A DNA stretch of 40,781 nt from a virus: the IMG/VR virus record IMGVR_UViG_3300042881_002368, positions 1 through 40,781 of that record. One strand, given 5' to 3'. This document shows positions 9,301 through 18,685 of this stretch, one piece after another. Position numbers and translations under genes: made by a program. The notes under the pieces are model-generated. The model was not told the origin of the DNA. It saw only the letters and a list, made by a program, of their open reading frames with translations, and did not search any database. How positions within the stretch are numbered: the first letter of the stretch is position 1; every line of letters begins with the position of its first letter.

Positions 9301-12300
9301 AAATAATCTAACAGAACCATTGTGTATTGATGTATTCCCAGTTAATTGAACTTTTAAATCATTGTCTTTAAACGTTTCATACTTAGTTTGATTTAATAAA
9401 GCCCCATGTGATGGTATTAAATATGCAAACTTCTTATCTAAGGTATTAATGGTTAAAGACCAAGGAATAACCCTAACACTTTTAGTTTGATTAGGATTAG
9501 TCCAATCAATAATTGAGTCCTTAACATAGTTTAATGTTAAACCAGATGAAAATGAATCATTAATACTCGCACTAGTAAATCCACCAAAAGGAACATTAGT
9601 TACACTAAATAATGCTGTTGTTGCTGTTTGTGATATATTAATTTCATAGTCACCAGTTCCACCAGTCGCACCATTTAAAAATGAAACGATTGTGGTATTT
9701 GGTAATATATTTAATCCTGCGAGTATGTTTCCTACTTGTAGTAAACCACCATTAATTTGATTTATAGTTAATGTAGTTCCATTAATAGTACAAGCTCCAT
9801 TTACTTGGGTATTAGTTTTTATAATTTCAAATCCTTGTAAAAATAAATTAAAGTCATTAATTAATTTAGGATAAAAACCTGTGTTTATGATTACAGATGT
9901 TTGAGAACCTAAAACATTTATATCCTCCAATATAATATCAATATTAGAGCCTTCATATGTTAAACTATATGTTTTGGTTAAAGCTGAAGTACCTGGGTCA
10001 TAATTAGTTAAACTATCAAAGTTTTTCCAAGAATCATTTAAAATATCAATGCCAGTTTCGGTATACTTTTTATATCTATGCCAAATTGAACCCATTTTTA
10101 ATATCCAAGAATATGGCATCTTATGTACCGCACCAAACTTTTTAAGTGATGCGAATATATAATTTAAGTCTTCAGATTGATTATTTGTATATGATTTAAA
10201 TTTTTCTCTTAAAGTTGATAAGGGTAAACTATTTAAAAACAAATATGCCGCAGAAACAAATGGATATTTATCATATTCCCTAAATTTTTTAACACCTTCT
10301 TGTATTGCATTGATAAAATATGGGGTATTCAAAATAGATGTAGTTTGTTCTGAATTAACAAAACCATTGTAATTTTTATATCTTAAATTACCTTCAGTTA
10401 TTATCTGTTTGTCAAATGTATTAATTCTATTTTCATAAAATGTTTTTAAATTAATACTTTGATTTTGTCCAATAGGTTGTGGTTCTTGAGGTGACTTTGT
10501 GATAAAATTAGTATATGGTCTAATTTTATCTGTACTAGTAGTATCACTAAAATTAGTTATAGTCTTTCTGCTTTGACTATAATTCAATACTTTTCTAGTG
10601 TCAAAACTTGACTTAATATCAGATATTGAATTACCATCTGACAAATTTGTTTTTATCCACTCTAGATTAGTAAATGGAAATGTGTCACTATAATCAATTG
10701 TATTTGAATCCGTTGAACCCGTTATATAATTAATAAGTTTATCTTCACCTGTTATTGAAACTTGTGGCTGAGATAATCTACTATTGAAAGTAGTAGGTGA
10801 TATAAATTCAAATTGACTATTTTCAACTATATTTTTTATATATTTAGTATTAAAAATACCACGTATATAGTTTTGCCAACTAATCCCAGTACCCCCATTT
10901 GAGAATTGTTTTAGTATTGTTGTTATATTACTTGAATTAATTCCATAGTTTTTAAGTTTCTGAATAATAAAAGGATTATTATTAGATAAACTATTAACAA
11001 TATTAATTTTTTCAGTCTCAGCTAAAATTTCAGTTATTTGTCCAACATATGAATTTGAAAGATACGCCCTTGATAATTTTGAATAATTTGAAATGAATAT
11101 CAATCTTTCATAGATTTCATAAAAATACTTCACCTCTTCTTTATTACTAAACAATTGATTTGTAACTGGGAACTCTATAGCATTAAAAGTTACTCTATTT
11201 ATATCATACAATTCATTTTGAGTCGGTCCTAGTTCTTTTCTAGGATTAGTCCTTTGAACATATCCTTTAATGAACTCTTCCACAAATTCAATCTCAGGCC
11301 AAGCGACATAATCATCACCCTTTGTTATTTTAATTAACGAATTATCACCAGGGTATCTTATTTCATATTTCTCTTGACCTTTATCTCCATTGGTTGCCAA
11401 GATGACTTGAGGCCAAGGATAAACTGGGTTATTTGAAATGTCCCCAGAATTTAAATTATCTTGTGACGCCCCCGCAACTTCTTTATTAAATACGACATTT
11501 TTCCTAACATCACTATTTCTTTGTTCCCAGGCATTTGTATGAACATCATCCATTAATCGAATAAATGCTTCGCCACTTGCAAAAATAACAGCAAGAACGT
11601 TTCTAAGATTTGGTACAAACCCAACACCAGTATTATTGTTTTTTAATAAATCAGATAATAGATTTGTAATCTCAGTTTCAACATTTTCTTTAATTTTTAG
11701 TCGTTCAACTTCCATTTCTTTGGTTAAGTCCATAAATCTACCTTGACCTTCAAAAATAAAAAAATCTGAGGCTGAAGTTATTTCACCATTTTTATTTGTG
11801 ATTTCAGTTGACTTAAATTGAGTTGACTTTAATTCGGCATTTAATTCCTCAATTTTATCTGTAGTTGGTTCTTTTCCAGTTCTTTTAACATATGTTTCAT
11901 TTAAATCTATATCCTCAACATTTAATATTGTTTTAAATATTTCTAATGTTATTTTGTTTGGTATTGACGCTGGAACAAATTTGTCGCCAATTTTATATCC
12001 AGTTTGGTCTAATTGACCAGTACCACAAGTTTTATTTTTATTTAAATTATTATTATATTTTTCTATTAATGAATTAAGTTTACTAAATGCTTCTTCTCTC
12101 TTTTTAGGTGTATTATAATCAGATTTAAATATGTAAACTTTAGTTGTCAAATCTTTTAATACATAAAAATTTTTGATATCCATATAGATGTTAAACCAAG
12201 ATTTTGTGCCTGCAACAAATGTATAAACCTCACCTTGATAATCAGCTAATTGCGTTCTATATAACTCCAAATTTGTTAATGGTGTCATATTTTGTTTAGC

Positions 12301-13272
12301 AAAAGTTTCTAACTTGTTTTTTATAAAAAAATCAAGTCTATCTCTTAATTGTAAAATAGTTAATTCAGGAAAATCATCAGGAATTAATCCCTTTGATTTA
12401 TATTCACTATATAATTCTTGTATTTTTTGATAACCCCTCTCAACTTCGCCATTACTCATAGTGGTGAAATTACTAACACCACCTTTAGTATTTTGTATAC
12501 TTAATTTTGATTTATACATATGTGGTGTGGCTAATAGATTTCCCATTGAAATTTCAGCCAATATTGTATATTTGTAAGTAACAAACTCTAAATCTATTTT
12601 AAAATTACCACTTCCTGTATCATATGACGCCCCAAAAGATTTTAACATCAGTGATAGTCTAACAGCTTTACCTAGGTATCCTTTAATTGTTAAATAAAAA
12701 GTTGGGTATGGTAAATTGAAAAAGGCGGCATATGGTGATTGGTCACCAGATTCAAATAATGCTCGACCTTTAATGTCCTCCAATGTTATTCTAACTTGGG
12801 GTGTAAATGATGTATTTTGTCTAATAGATATGCTTTTAATACCCAATAATCCATTATCAGTAGGTCCTGGTTTTCCTCCTGATAATATTGTTTGTCTAAT
12901 ATAGTAATCATTTGACTGATTAGGGTTTTTAAGAGCAGTTATCTTTGGTTGATTAACACCCTCACCTTTAATTGTGTCTTTACCAGTAATTTCATCCGTA
13001 TAAGAATTGTCTAAAAATTGTTTACCACCTGGTTTTAGAAAGTTAATAGTTGCAATTGATACTGTTTGAATTGCGTCATTGTTTGCCACCCCAATAGCCA
13101 ATTTAGTTCTTGGTAATAAATTACATTCCAAGTTAGCATACATAACCAAATCTTCACTTCTAATTAATCTTTCTTTTGCAACACCAAATTCATCAACAAC
13201 CTTATTGGGGTCAATTATTGTAATGTTGTTGTAATCAAATTCTACTAATATATTTTCAGGTCTATTTACCAT
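6334..13272 (-). CDS. Giant baseplate hub-like structural protein
   Basis: 2312 residues, the largest gene in the window. The N-terminal 350 residues (GIKSISIRQNTSFTPQ, VRITLEDIKGRALFE, FYLTIKGYLGKAVRL) look like the beta-barrel domains of gp27/gpD-type hub proteins. The C-terminal part near residues 2000-2060 (GNALIQPTMYFNLRNV, FSGPYMILEVNHQI, NFSTDIKGIRQ) has the hub signature of a barrel that must pass particle contents and dock the spike. The middle is a very long, N/S/T-rich, low-charge insertion. Around residues 1155-1225 lies a beta-rich module (LQVGNILAGLNILPNTTI, GGTGDYEINISQTATT) of a kind repeated in many phage structural proteins. Its start overlaps the gp53-like gene by 11 nt. 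T4 gp27 is only 391 residues, so this is a multi-domain expansion. The hub call is inference from pattern and gene order. Confidence 0.7.
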   Translation of the reverse strand: MVNRPENILVEFDYNNITIIDPNKVVDEFGVAKERLIRSEDLVMYANLECNLLPRTKLAIGVANNDAIQTVSIATINFLKPGGKQFLDNSYTDEITGKDTIKGEGVNQPKITALKNPNQSNDYYIRQTILSGGKPGPTDNGLLGIKSISIRQNTSFTPQVRITLEDIKGRALFESGDQSPYAAFFNLPYPTFYLTIKGYLGKAVRLSLMLKSFGASYDTGSGNFKIDLEFVTYKYTILAEISMGNLLATPHMYKSKLSIQNTKGGVSNFTTMSNGEVERGYQKIQELYSEYKSKGLIPDDFPELTILQLRDRLDFFIKNKLETFAKQNMTPLTNLELYRTQLADYQGEVYTFVAGTKSWFNIYMDIKNFYVLKDLTTKVYIFKSDYNTPKKREEAFSKLNSLIEKYNNNLNKNKTCGTGQLDQTGYKIGDKFVPASIPNKITLEIFKTILNVEDIDLNETYVKRTGKEPTTDKIEELNAELKSTQFKSTEITNKNGEITSASDFFIFEGQGRFMDLTKEMEVERLKIKENVETEITNLLSDLLKNNNTGVGFVPNLRNVLAVIFASGEAFIRLMDDVHTNAWEQRNSDVRKNVVFNKEVAGASQDNLNSGDISNNPVYPWPQVILATNGDKGQEKYEIRYPGDNSLIKITKGDDYVAWPEIEFVEEFIKGYVQRTNPRKELGPTQNELYDINRVTFNAIEFPVTNQLFSNKEEVKYFYEIYERLIFISNYSKLSRAYLSNSYVGQITEILAETEKINIVNSLSNNNPFIIQKLKNYGINSSNITTILKQFSNGGTGISWQNYIRGIFNTKYIKNIVENSQFEFISPTTFNSRLSQPQVSITGEDKLINYITGSTDSNTIDYSDTFPFTNLEWIKTNLSDGNSISDIKSSFDTRKVLNYSQSRKTITNFSDTTSTDKIRPYTNFITKSPQEPQPIGQNQSINLKTFYENRINTFDKQIITEGNLRYKNYNGFVNSEQTTSILNTPYFINAIQEGVKKFREYDKYPFVSAAYLFLNSLPLSTLREKFKSYTNNQSEDLNYIFASLKKFGAVHKMPYSWILKMGSIWHRYKKYTETGIDILNDSWKNFDSLTNYDPGTSALTKTYSLTYEGSNIDIILEDINVLGSQTSVIINTGFYPKLINDFNLFLQGFEIIKTNTQVNGACTINGTTLTINQINGGLLQVGNILAGLNILPNTTIVSFLNGATGGTGDYEINISQTATTALFSVTNVPFGGFTSASINDSFSSGLTLNYVKDSIIDWTNPNQTKSVRVIPWSLTINTLDKKFAYLIPSHGALLNQTKYETFKDNDLKVQLTGNTSIHNGSVRLFWTAPNYGYFDNTKINKPSPTEYIKKIFSDRLNQENFSLNGVSAYTKMYEILSVFEKSVLDGFENEFLKFSKSAYDADDSIGSLEIINITQSQDSGTVSEKNIRNFQSFMREMMKLPNITGKTGTEIVSKYQSKQFELFNNYINQFIQFDVYFKFGNPSNYDKKLFYSFSNSPLVDSYEWNKYTVATPNALPTNGGGVTLLSSRTNYPIAWKALETYVGFSDISKLVYSNNGSYITDFFIDLNVAFTELNIQQFAKIIKMYATQKLNQFQSNVISPPTPIPSTPPTTIAIALLKNYYTISVLSLGNKLKTIYKNVEGLILFDGSYVVGTPNDVQKLIDEVIIGVYGSTSTNPNDPQFIIRLEEIDPPTYDQIPNSLNKNGYNAFLNGMTTFLNGVEDFQGKILDILIPKLQKDLPNVNNTIEPIKSSELKSEPQPKVELWESFKALNDKWIAGNDFKNKTLFEDILLLDRASRNIGDKVLIDIFKLRETLTTISPKVDMLSFVQTIIIENNFVVMNIPSYVNFYNVQEATKNPKPKVEGSADFANTLFGTFLNVDYRDSSAKMVCFYGGKPSEQLDIKNVDYRFRNDAFDLRRASDNPLIEDLTGKKDWDKSNKVVGFNVDIGPQNQGVFKSFSVGQNSGLATAESLEILNQMANQGGNRGGSTQNVSLYNLYKNRSYSCQVNMLGNALIQPTMYFNLRNVPMFSGPYMILEVNHQINEGNFSTDIKGIRQPTASLPKIDNYLQALKTNLISKINEVITQEKDVETAKNPTNILGLSTQGQSLLATNSNTINGSQTCTPTISRYEKFINESPTRNTITVQDVITTIVTEILSIPTPENLKTNRDLLSISIFAKLYIGSRSAQSTIQAYGYNFIGLALNSDWGDLTPYTENKFYCSNNNTPYLIFGNLTKNVNFLNERWRPRLDGYKTLPSRNNKTEIIDFVTKFVIVNGFNNNSEGETYYNKLVQDGTLSDYTKVVTEAYNLYNSTTIR

Positions 13273-13585
13273 AATAAAAAAAATAATTTTCTAATTCATT
13301 TTTATAATCTTGTAGGGAGGTTATCAATGGATATGGTATTGTTAAAATAGCCCCATCAGGAATATTCCATTCTAACCCACCATAAATTGGATTACCCATT
13401 AAAATTAACCAACCAAATGTAGGACTACCATAATATTGTTGTGATACTTTATCCAATCTTGTCATACCTACTTTATAAATGTATCTCTTATCAGTTGATT
13501 TACTTTGTAAATTTATATATGGAACAACTGTCTGTTGTCCATCCACAAGAAATTCATTATATCGATTATAAATTTGTCTAGCCAT
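13262..13585 (-). CDS. Baseplate wedge protein, gp53/LysM-like
   Basis: 107 residues. The central segment has a LysM-type layout: RLDKVSQQYYGSPTFGWLILMGNP, then IPDGAILTIPYP, resembling the LysM-like fold of T4 gp53. In T4, gp53 clamps neighbouring wedges around the hub at the end of baseplate assembly. The protein is short relative to gp53 (196 residues) and contains little beyond this domain. It starts 2 nt before the large tube-cap/OmpA gene ends and overlaps the following hub-like gene by 11 nt, so the three are translationally coupled. An alternative is a general peptidoglycan-binding LysM protein, but the baseplate context argues for the structural role. Confidence 0.72.
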   Translation of the reverse strand: MARQIYNRYNEFLVDGQQTVVPYINLQSKSTDKRYIYKVGMTRLDKVSQQYYGSPTFGWLILMGNPIYGGLEWNIPDGAILTIPYPLITSLQDYKNELENYFFYYGK

Positions 13586-13587
13586 AA

Positions 13588-16500
13588 TTAAAATTCTAAT
13601 CTATTTGTTTTTTTTGTATATAGTGCTAATATTTGAGTTTTTTGAGTTGTTTCATTTGGTCCTGGAACTGTAGTGTATTCAAATTTTCTTGTTTTACCTT
13701 TTGCGTATAATTTTACTAATGGTTCGTCAACATATTTTTTGAAATCTTTATTTTTTCTAAATTTTTCAAATACTTTTTCTCCGTTTCTTAATTCTTTTGA
13801 ATACTTGTTTTGCAGTTTCTCAACAACTTTTTCCAACTTGTTTTTAAAGTTATTTTTACTAACTGAAGTTCCTTTAGTCATTTCAGTTATAAATTCTTGT
13901 TTTTTATTTTTGTTATCTAATATCCTAGATATTAACATAAAGAATAATTTGTCTTCTAAATCCCAAGTTTCACCAGCATTTGCCAATAAGAAATCCCCTC
14001 CATTATATTCATCACTTGTTGTAATACCACTAGTATCTAATAAATCCGAATAATTTTTAAGTGAATCTATTGTATTTTTATAATCCGAATTTAGTTCTTC
14101 AAATGTATCTTGTGGTTTATCCGCTAATATTAAACTTGATTCACTAACTGGTTTAGTTGGTGTAATATTATATGCTCTTGGTACGTTACTTTCTAAAATC
14201 TTTCCATCGGTTTTCGTTTCCAATAAATTTAATTTTCTAAAGTATTGCACATAATTATTTTCAAAATTCACAACCTCAGAATAAGTAGTAACAATACCAT
14301 TTGAAAAGTCTGAAGTTAATTTTTTAATATAATTTGTTAAATTTAATTTTAATTCTTTTATTTCAGGGTCTGTTATCTCCCATCCACTTTGGCTATTTGT
14401 TTTTAATAAACCTAAAATTAATGGATTATCATTAGATTCTATTTGTTCTAAAACATCAGTAAATAAATTAGTTAACTGTTTATCATCTCCAGCTGGTTGT
14501 CCCCAAATTATACTTCTTTCTTGAGTTGTATCAGGTACTCCATTTTGATAAATCGTACCTTTTTTATAAACTCTTACATCGTTTATCAATTTTAAAATAC
14601 CCCAATTATAAGTAAGATTAATTTTTTCCATTTGGTTAATCACCGTATTGAAATATGTAACAGTTTCATCAAAGAACTTATCCATAAATTTTTGATATGA
14701 AGTAACACCAGTTTGTCCTGCTGGTATTGGGATATTTGTTTGAATTTCACCAATAGTATCTCCACCATCATTTGTTGGGGTATTAGTAACATTATTAATT
14801 GTTGCCGATTTTTCCCCAGCCAAAATTACTTGTTCTAGTTCTTTATCAATCTTTTTATATGAATCATCTGTAGGTGTAGCCCTTTCATCATATATTTCAG
14901 TGTTCGCATAATAATTGAATGATAAAGCATTTTGTAATTGTTCGACAGGTTTTGCTAATCCGTGACCTCCAATCATACTAAACCCTAAAGTTACTTTTAC
15001 AATCATAGGTTGGATACCAATCCCTTCGGGATTCATATCCAATAAATTATTTTCATAAGTGAACCCAACCGATCCTGGAATAATTTTTGTATTATAAAAA
15101 TCACCAACCCTTAATACAAGCACTGGTGGAGCACCAAATGAAGTATTTACAGCATCATTGTATTTCGGTCTTCCATCCGCTCCAATTACTGGAATAGTTT
15201 CACCAGGTCTAACGCATTGATTTAAAAATGTTAAACGAGCATTTAATCCTTCAGGAGTCATAGAATGAAATGCAGGATTAAAATATTTTATCTTCTCTTT
15301 GATTGTTTGATATATCATAGGATTTTCTCTTTGAATTACTTCAAAGTAATCGCATTCAGAAAATAAATTTCTTAATATTTTTTTACTAATACCATCTTTT
15401 AATTTTTTTGTAACACTTACATTTGGTTGTAATCTAGGTGGAACAACTTTATTCGTTTCAACAATTGTTTTAGTTTCTGGAGTGACTGGGTCAGTTTTAA
15501 GTACTATAGTTTCTTTTACCTCTATTTGTTTTAAATTACTAACAATAATATTTTCAATTTTAACTCTTCTACACGCCATTGCATAAACGGAATATATTTG
15601 AGCATTGTAATTATCTGTAGCACTCTGTGTTCCTCCTTTTATATCTTGTGTACAATTTACTTCAAAACCAAACGTGTTACCAGTCCCTGCTTTTGGTATT
15701 GATATTTCTTCACCCTTACCTTCTGCGGACTTTATAATAAATTTTTTATCAGCAATAGCTTGTTTTAAATTAGCATTACCTATAGTAGTTTGTTCAAAGA
15801 ATTTTTTAACTGAATCAATTCTTCTCTTTGATAAATCAACATTATAATCCGCACTACCAGGTGCTGAGGCTGAACCAATCATATTAATTGTAATTTCCCC
15901 ACCGCTTTGTATAATATTATAGGCATCAACAATAAAATTTTTAGGATTTTCTGCTGCTAATTTAAAATTACTATCAATAATAGTATCAAAAAATTCTTTA
16001 ACATTTTTAGCCTCATTACAATATTGTTGGTAAGATTTACTAGTGTTAGGAACATTACCACTTTTACTACAAAAAGATGTACCATACAATGATTTGGAAT
16101 AACTTTCATATGATGGTATTAATCCTTTATAAGCATCATAAGTTTGTTTGTACGGCTGGTTTGAAATTGTTTCAGATTGTGGTCCTGGTATATCATTATG
16201 AAAGTAAAATGCTAATTCATTATAATTAGTTTCAAACTCCTTTTTTCTAGGGTCATCTTCAAGTTTCGTTTGTTCAGTATTCGTTAAATTACCATTCCCA
16301 GCATTACCATTAGTTGACCCCTTTTCTGGTGGTGGTATTGTTATTGTTTTTTGAATTTCAAAATTAACACCTTCTAGTTCTTCCCTTGTTAATCTTGGAT
16401 TATTTAATATTTCTTGATATTCATATATGTCAGATGCTTTTAACATATTGAATTTTTTGGCCAATTCATAAATATCATATTTAACACAACCAGCGAAAAA

Positions 16501-18648
16501 TGAATCAATGATAGAATCAACTCTTTCTTTTTGTTGACCTTTTAATTGTTTTTCAATTATCGTATTCATTACTGAAGGGTGGTCAACAATAATTTTCCAA
16601 GATATACTACCAGTTCTTGTTGTATTATTATATGTATATATAGGTTCAGGTCTACCTAAAAAAGTAGTTGATTGAAAACTAGCAGTACTTGTATCATTAA
16701 ATGATAAATCATATGGTGGAAACCACATAATTCTACCACCATTAGGACCTCGTTCACAAGCAGGTAAATCATCATAAGTTAATCCTGGTCTACTTGATGT
16801 TCGCCAAGCCAAGTTCTCAATTGAGAACATATATTTTTTTGCAATTAATTGTCCTTTCTCATTTGGTTGTAAGTTAGTTGAACCTGGATTTTTTAATGGT
16901 GCTATGTTTAAATTATAAGTGTTATCAAAAACAGAATTAACAAATCTTCTACCTGATGTTGTTATACCATCTGTTTTTTGTAAATCATTATATGTATAGT
17001 ATGGAGTATCTTTAGTAAAAATTCTACAATATTCAATCCCAGCTTCACCTCCAGTTGTATTATCAACATAAGATAAAACTCTAGAACCTTTAGTTATTTC
17101 TTTATACCCATCATTAAAAACTTTACTTACTTGATTAATTGCATTACCAACATGTTTTAATTTTGTAATACCCGCGACATTATCAGCTGATTCTATTAAT
17201 CTTTGTGTCGAATCTAATATTGATGATGGTTTAAATGTAACATTAGTTGATTCATTACTAGTATATTGTGAACTTATTTGATTGAATTCACTATCTAATG
17301 AACCAACACCACCACCTGGTGTTGCTTTGTATCCAGCATTTGCCTTATATTTTGGAGATGTCCAAACAAATTGGCCATCAATTCCCCCACCATTAGTAAA
17401 GGATTTACCTGCCAATCCAAAATTTAATTTGTTTTCATTACCCTCAAATAAAATTCCCAATTCTGAAGGGCCATAAACTGGTGTTTGTATTTGTCTACCA
17501 AAATTATCAACGGGGATTTGATTTGGAGGTGATGTTATTGTTGATGGGTCAGCGTTTCTACTACCAACATAATAACCTCCACTAAGTTCAAGAGCATTTA
17601 ATGCAAATGGTACAACTGAAGCCCCACCCAAATTTCTATCATATCCTGGTTGATATCTATTATAATCTAAATTTGAAAAAAGAATTGACCTTTGTCCATT
17701 TCCAGTATTAGCTAGAAATATTTGAGATGGATTTCTGATTACATTAAGAATTCCACCTAAAGCCCCACCTGTTAATTGATTAATCGTATTAACACCACTA
17801 ACAATTTGAGCACTGGCCCCACCATTCAATGGACTTTCATTAAAATAATCTCCAGGTATTGGTGATGCTGGAAAATAATTTTCAGATAATCTCGTTGTTA
17901 ATGATTGTGAAGTACCAAGTCCTTGTTCTGGTATTGTTATTTTATAATTCTTATTAGTAGTATCTATTCTACCAGACACAAGTAAACTTGCACCAAAAGG
18001 ATTGCTAAATGTGTCTAAATTACCCGCACTACCATTAATTTGAGCATTCTCGACATCTATTCTATCTTGTAATAAATCTTTAAGAGTCTTAGCCCCTAAT
18101 TTGATTATAAATGAATCTTGAGATAATAATCCATCTGAACCATTGGGGTCGTTTGATAATAAGATTTGATATGGTGCGTATGATGATGGTATAAATGTAG
18201 GTGGGTCCCAATATGGAGCATATAGTCTATTTTTATTCTCCAATGAGTCAATTACAACCATACTCATATATCCACCTCTAGGTCCATATCTATTTTCAAT
18301 ATAAGCCGCATCAATATAGAATTCATTAACCAAATCTAATTCGGTATCATTAGGGTCATATTCTCCTCTATTTGGCTTAATGGGGTATTTGTTGTTAATT
18401 ACAGTATTAATATATCCACCATCAGGACCATATTCGTTTAAAGGATATAATTGGTCAGGGAATGGACTATCACCAATAAGATTATTTGGTGAGTCAATAA
18501 CATTTAAATCTCCAATAATTGTTGGGTAGTTTATACTAGACACAGGTGGTGAATATACACCTTGTATTGTGTATGGACTTAAATTACGAGAAATTAAACT
18601 ATTCCTAAAACTAGCGGTAGATATAAATGATAATGAACTATCTGACAT
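13588..18648 (-). CDS. Giant baseplate/tube-initiator protein with OmpA-like domain
   Basis: 1686 residues. The N-terminal 550 residues are G/N/P/Y-rich, with repeated GPxGGY motifs. Residues around 600-720 (YMFSIENLAWR, LGRPEPIYTYNN, GSISWKIIVDHPS) and around 1150-1240 (RVGDFYNTKIIPGS, MIVKVTLGFSMIGGHG) look like tube-type beta domains. That suggests a gp48/gp54-like tube cap on the baseplate. Between them, about residues 808-1035, is an OmpA/MotB-like peptidoglycan-binding domain: LAFYFHNDIPG strand, then GSADYNVDLSKRRIDSVKKF. The conserved Arg is present, but the Asp of the usual TD motif is replaced by Ser. The C-terminal 250 residues are basic and helical. The gene lies between tape measure and gp53-like gene, as expected for this role. 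Confidence 0.72.
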   Translation of the reverse strand: MSDSSLSFISTASFRNSLISRNLSPYTIQGVYSPPVSSINYPTIIGDLNVIDSPNNLIGDSPFPDQLYPLNEYGPDGGYINTVINNKYPIKPNRGEYDPNDTELDLVNEFYIDAAYIENRYGPRGGYMSMVVIDSLENKNRLYAPYWDPPTFIPSSYAPYQILLSNDPNGSDGLLSQDSFIIKLGAKTLKDLLQDRIDVENAQINGSAGNLDTFSNPFGASLLVSGRIDTTNKNYKITIPEQGLGTSQSLTTRLSENYFPASPIPGDYFNESPLNGGASAQIVSGVNTINQLTGGALGGILNVIRNPSQIFLANTGNGQRSILFSNLDYNRYQPGYDRNLGGASVVPFALNALELSGGYYVGSRNADPSTITSPPNQIPVDNFGRQIQTPVYGPSELGILFEGNENKLNFGLAGKSFTNGGGIDGQFVWTSPKYKANAGYKATPGGGVGSLDSEFNQISSQYTSNESTNVTFKPSSILDSTQRLIESADNVAGITKLKHVGNAINQVSKVFNDGYKEITKGSRVLSYVDNTTGGEAGIEYCRIFTKDTPYYTYNDLQKTDGITTSGRRFVNSVFDNTYNLNIAPLKNPGSTNLQPNEKGQLIAKKYMFSIENLAWRTSSRPGLTYDDLPACERGPNGGRIMWFPPYDLSFNDTSTASFQSTTFLGRPEPIYTYNNTTRTGSISWKIIVDHPSVMNTIIEKQLKGQQKERVDSIIDSFFAGCVKYDIYELAKKFNMLKASDIYEYQEILNNPRLTREELEGVNFEIQKTITIPPPEKGSTNGNAGNGNLTNTEQTKLEDDPRKKEFETNYNELAFYFHNDIPGPQSETISNQPYKQTYDAYKGLIPSYESYSKSLYGTSFCSKSGNVPNTSKSYQQYCNEAKNVKEFFDTIIDSNFKLAAENPKNFIVDAYNIIQSGGEITINMIGSASAPGSADYNVDLSKRRIDSVKKFFEQTTIGNANLKQAIADKKFIIKSAEGKGEEISIPKAGTGNTFGFEVNCTQDIKGGTQSATDNYNAQIYSVYAMACRRVKIENIIVSNLKQIEVKETIVLKTDPVTPETKTIVETNKVVPPRLQPNVSVTKKLKDGISKKILRNLFSECDYFEVIQRENPMIYQTIKEKIKYFNPAFHSMTPEGLNARLTFLNQCVRPGETIPVIGADGRPKYNDAVNTSFGAPPVLVLRVGDFYNTKIIPGSVGFTYENNLLDMNPEGIGIQPMIVKVTLGFSMIGGHGLAKPVEQLQNALSFNYYANTEIYDERATPTDDSYKKIDKELEQVILAGEKSATINNVTNTPTNDGGDTIGEIQTNIPIPAGQTGVTSYQKFMDKFFDETVTYFNTVINQMEKINLTYNWGILKLINDVRVYKKGTIYQNGVPDTTQERSIIWGQPAGDDKQLTNLFTDVLEQIESNDNPLILGLLKTNSQSGWEITDPEIKELKLNLTNYIKKLTSDFSNGIVTTYSEVVNFENNYVQYFRKLNLLETKTDGKILESNVPRAYNITPTKPVSESSLILADKPQDTFEELNSDYKNTIDSLKNYSDLLDTSGITTSDEYNGGDFLLANAGETWDLEDKLFFMLISRILDNKNKKQEFITEMTKGTSVSKNNFKNKLEKVVEKLQNKYSKELRNGEKVFEKFRKNKDFKKYVDEPLVKLYAKGKTRKFEYTTVPGPNETTQKTQILALYTKKTNRLEF

Positions 18649-18656
18649 ACTTTTTT

Positions 18657-18669
18657 ATAATAAATAGAT
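18657..18669 (-). promoter_or_regulatory. Candidate late promoter element
   Basis: Minus-strand reading ATCTATTTATTATAAAAAAG, with TATTTAT 18 nt before the ATG of the giant baseplate gene ending at 18648. It fits the shared AATATTTATnnTAAA element. Confidence 0.5.
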
Positions 18670-18685
18670 ATTTTTATTTTTTTTA

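Noticed and set aside
13673-14053. 126-codon plus-strand frame within the giant baseplate gene
   Set aside because: Phe/Leu/Ser-rich antisense shadow of a lysine-rich C-terminus, with no independent signals.
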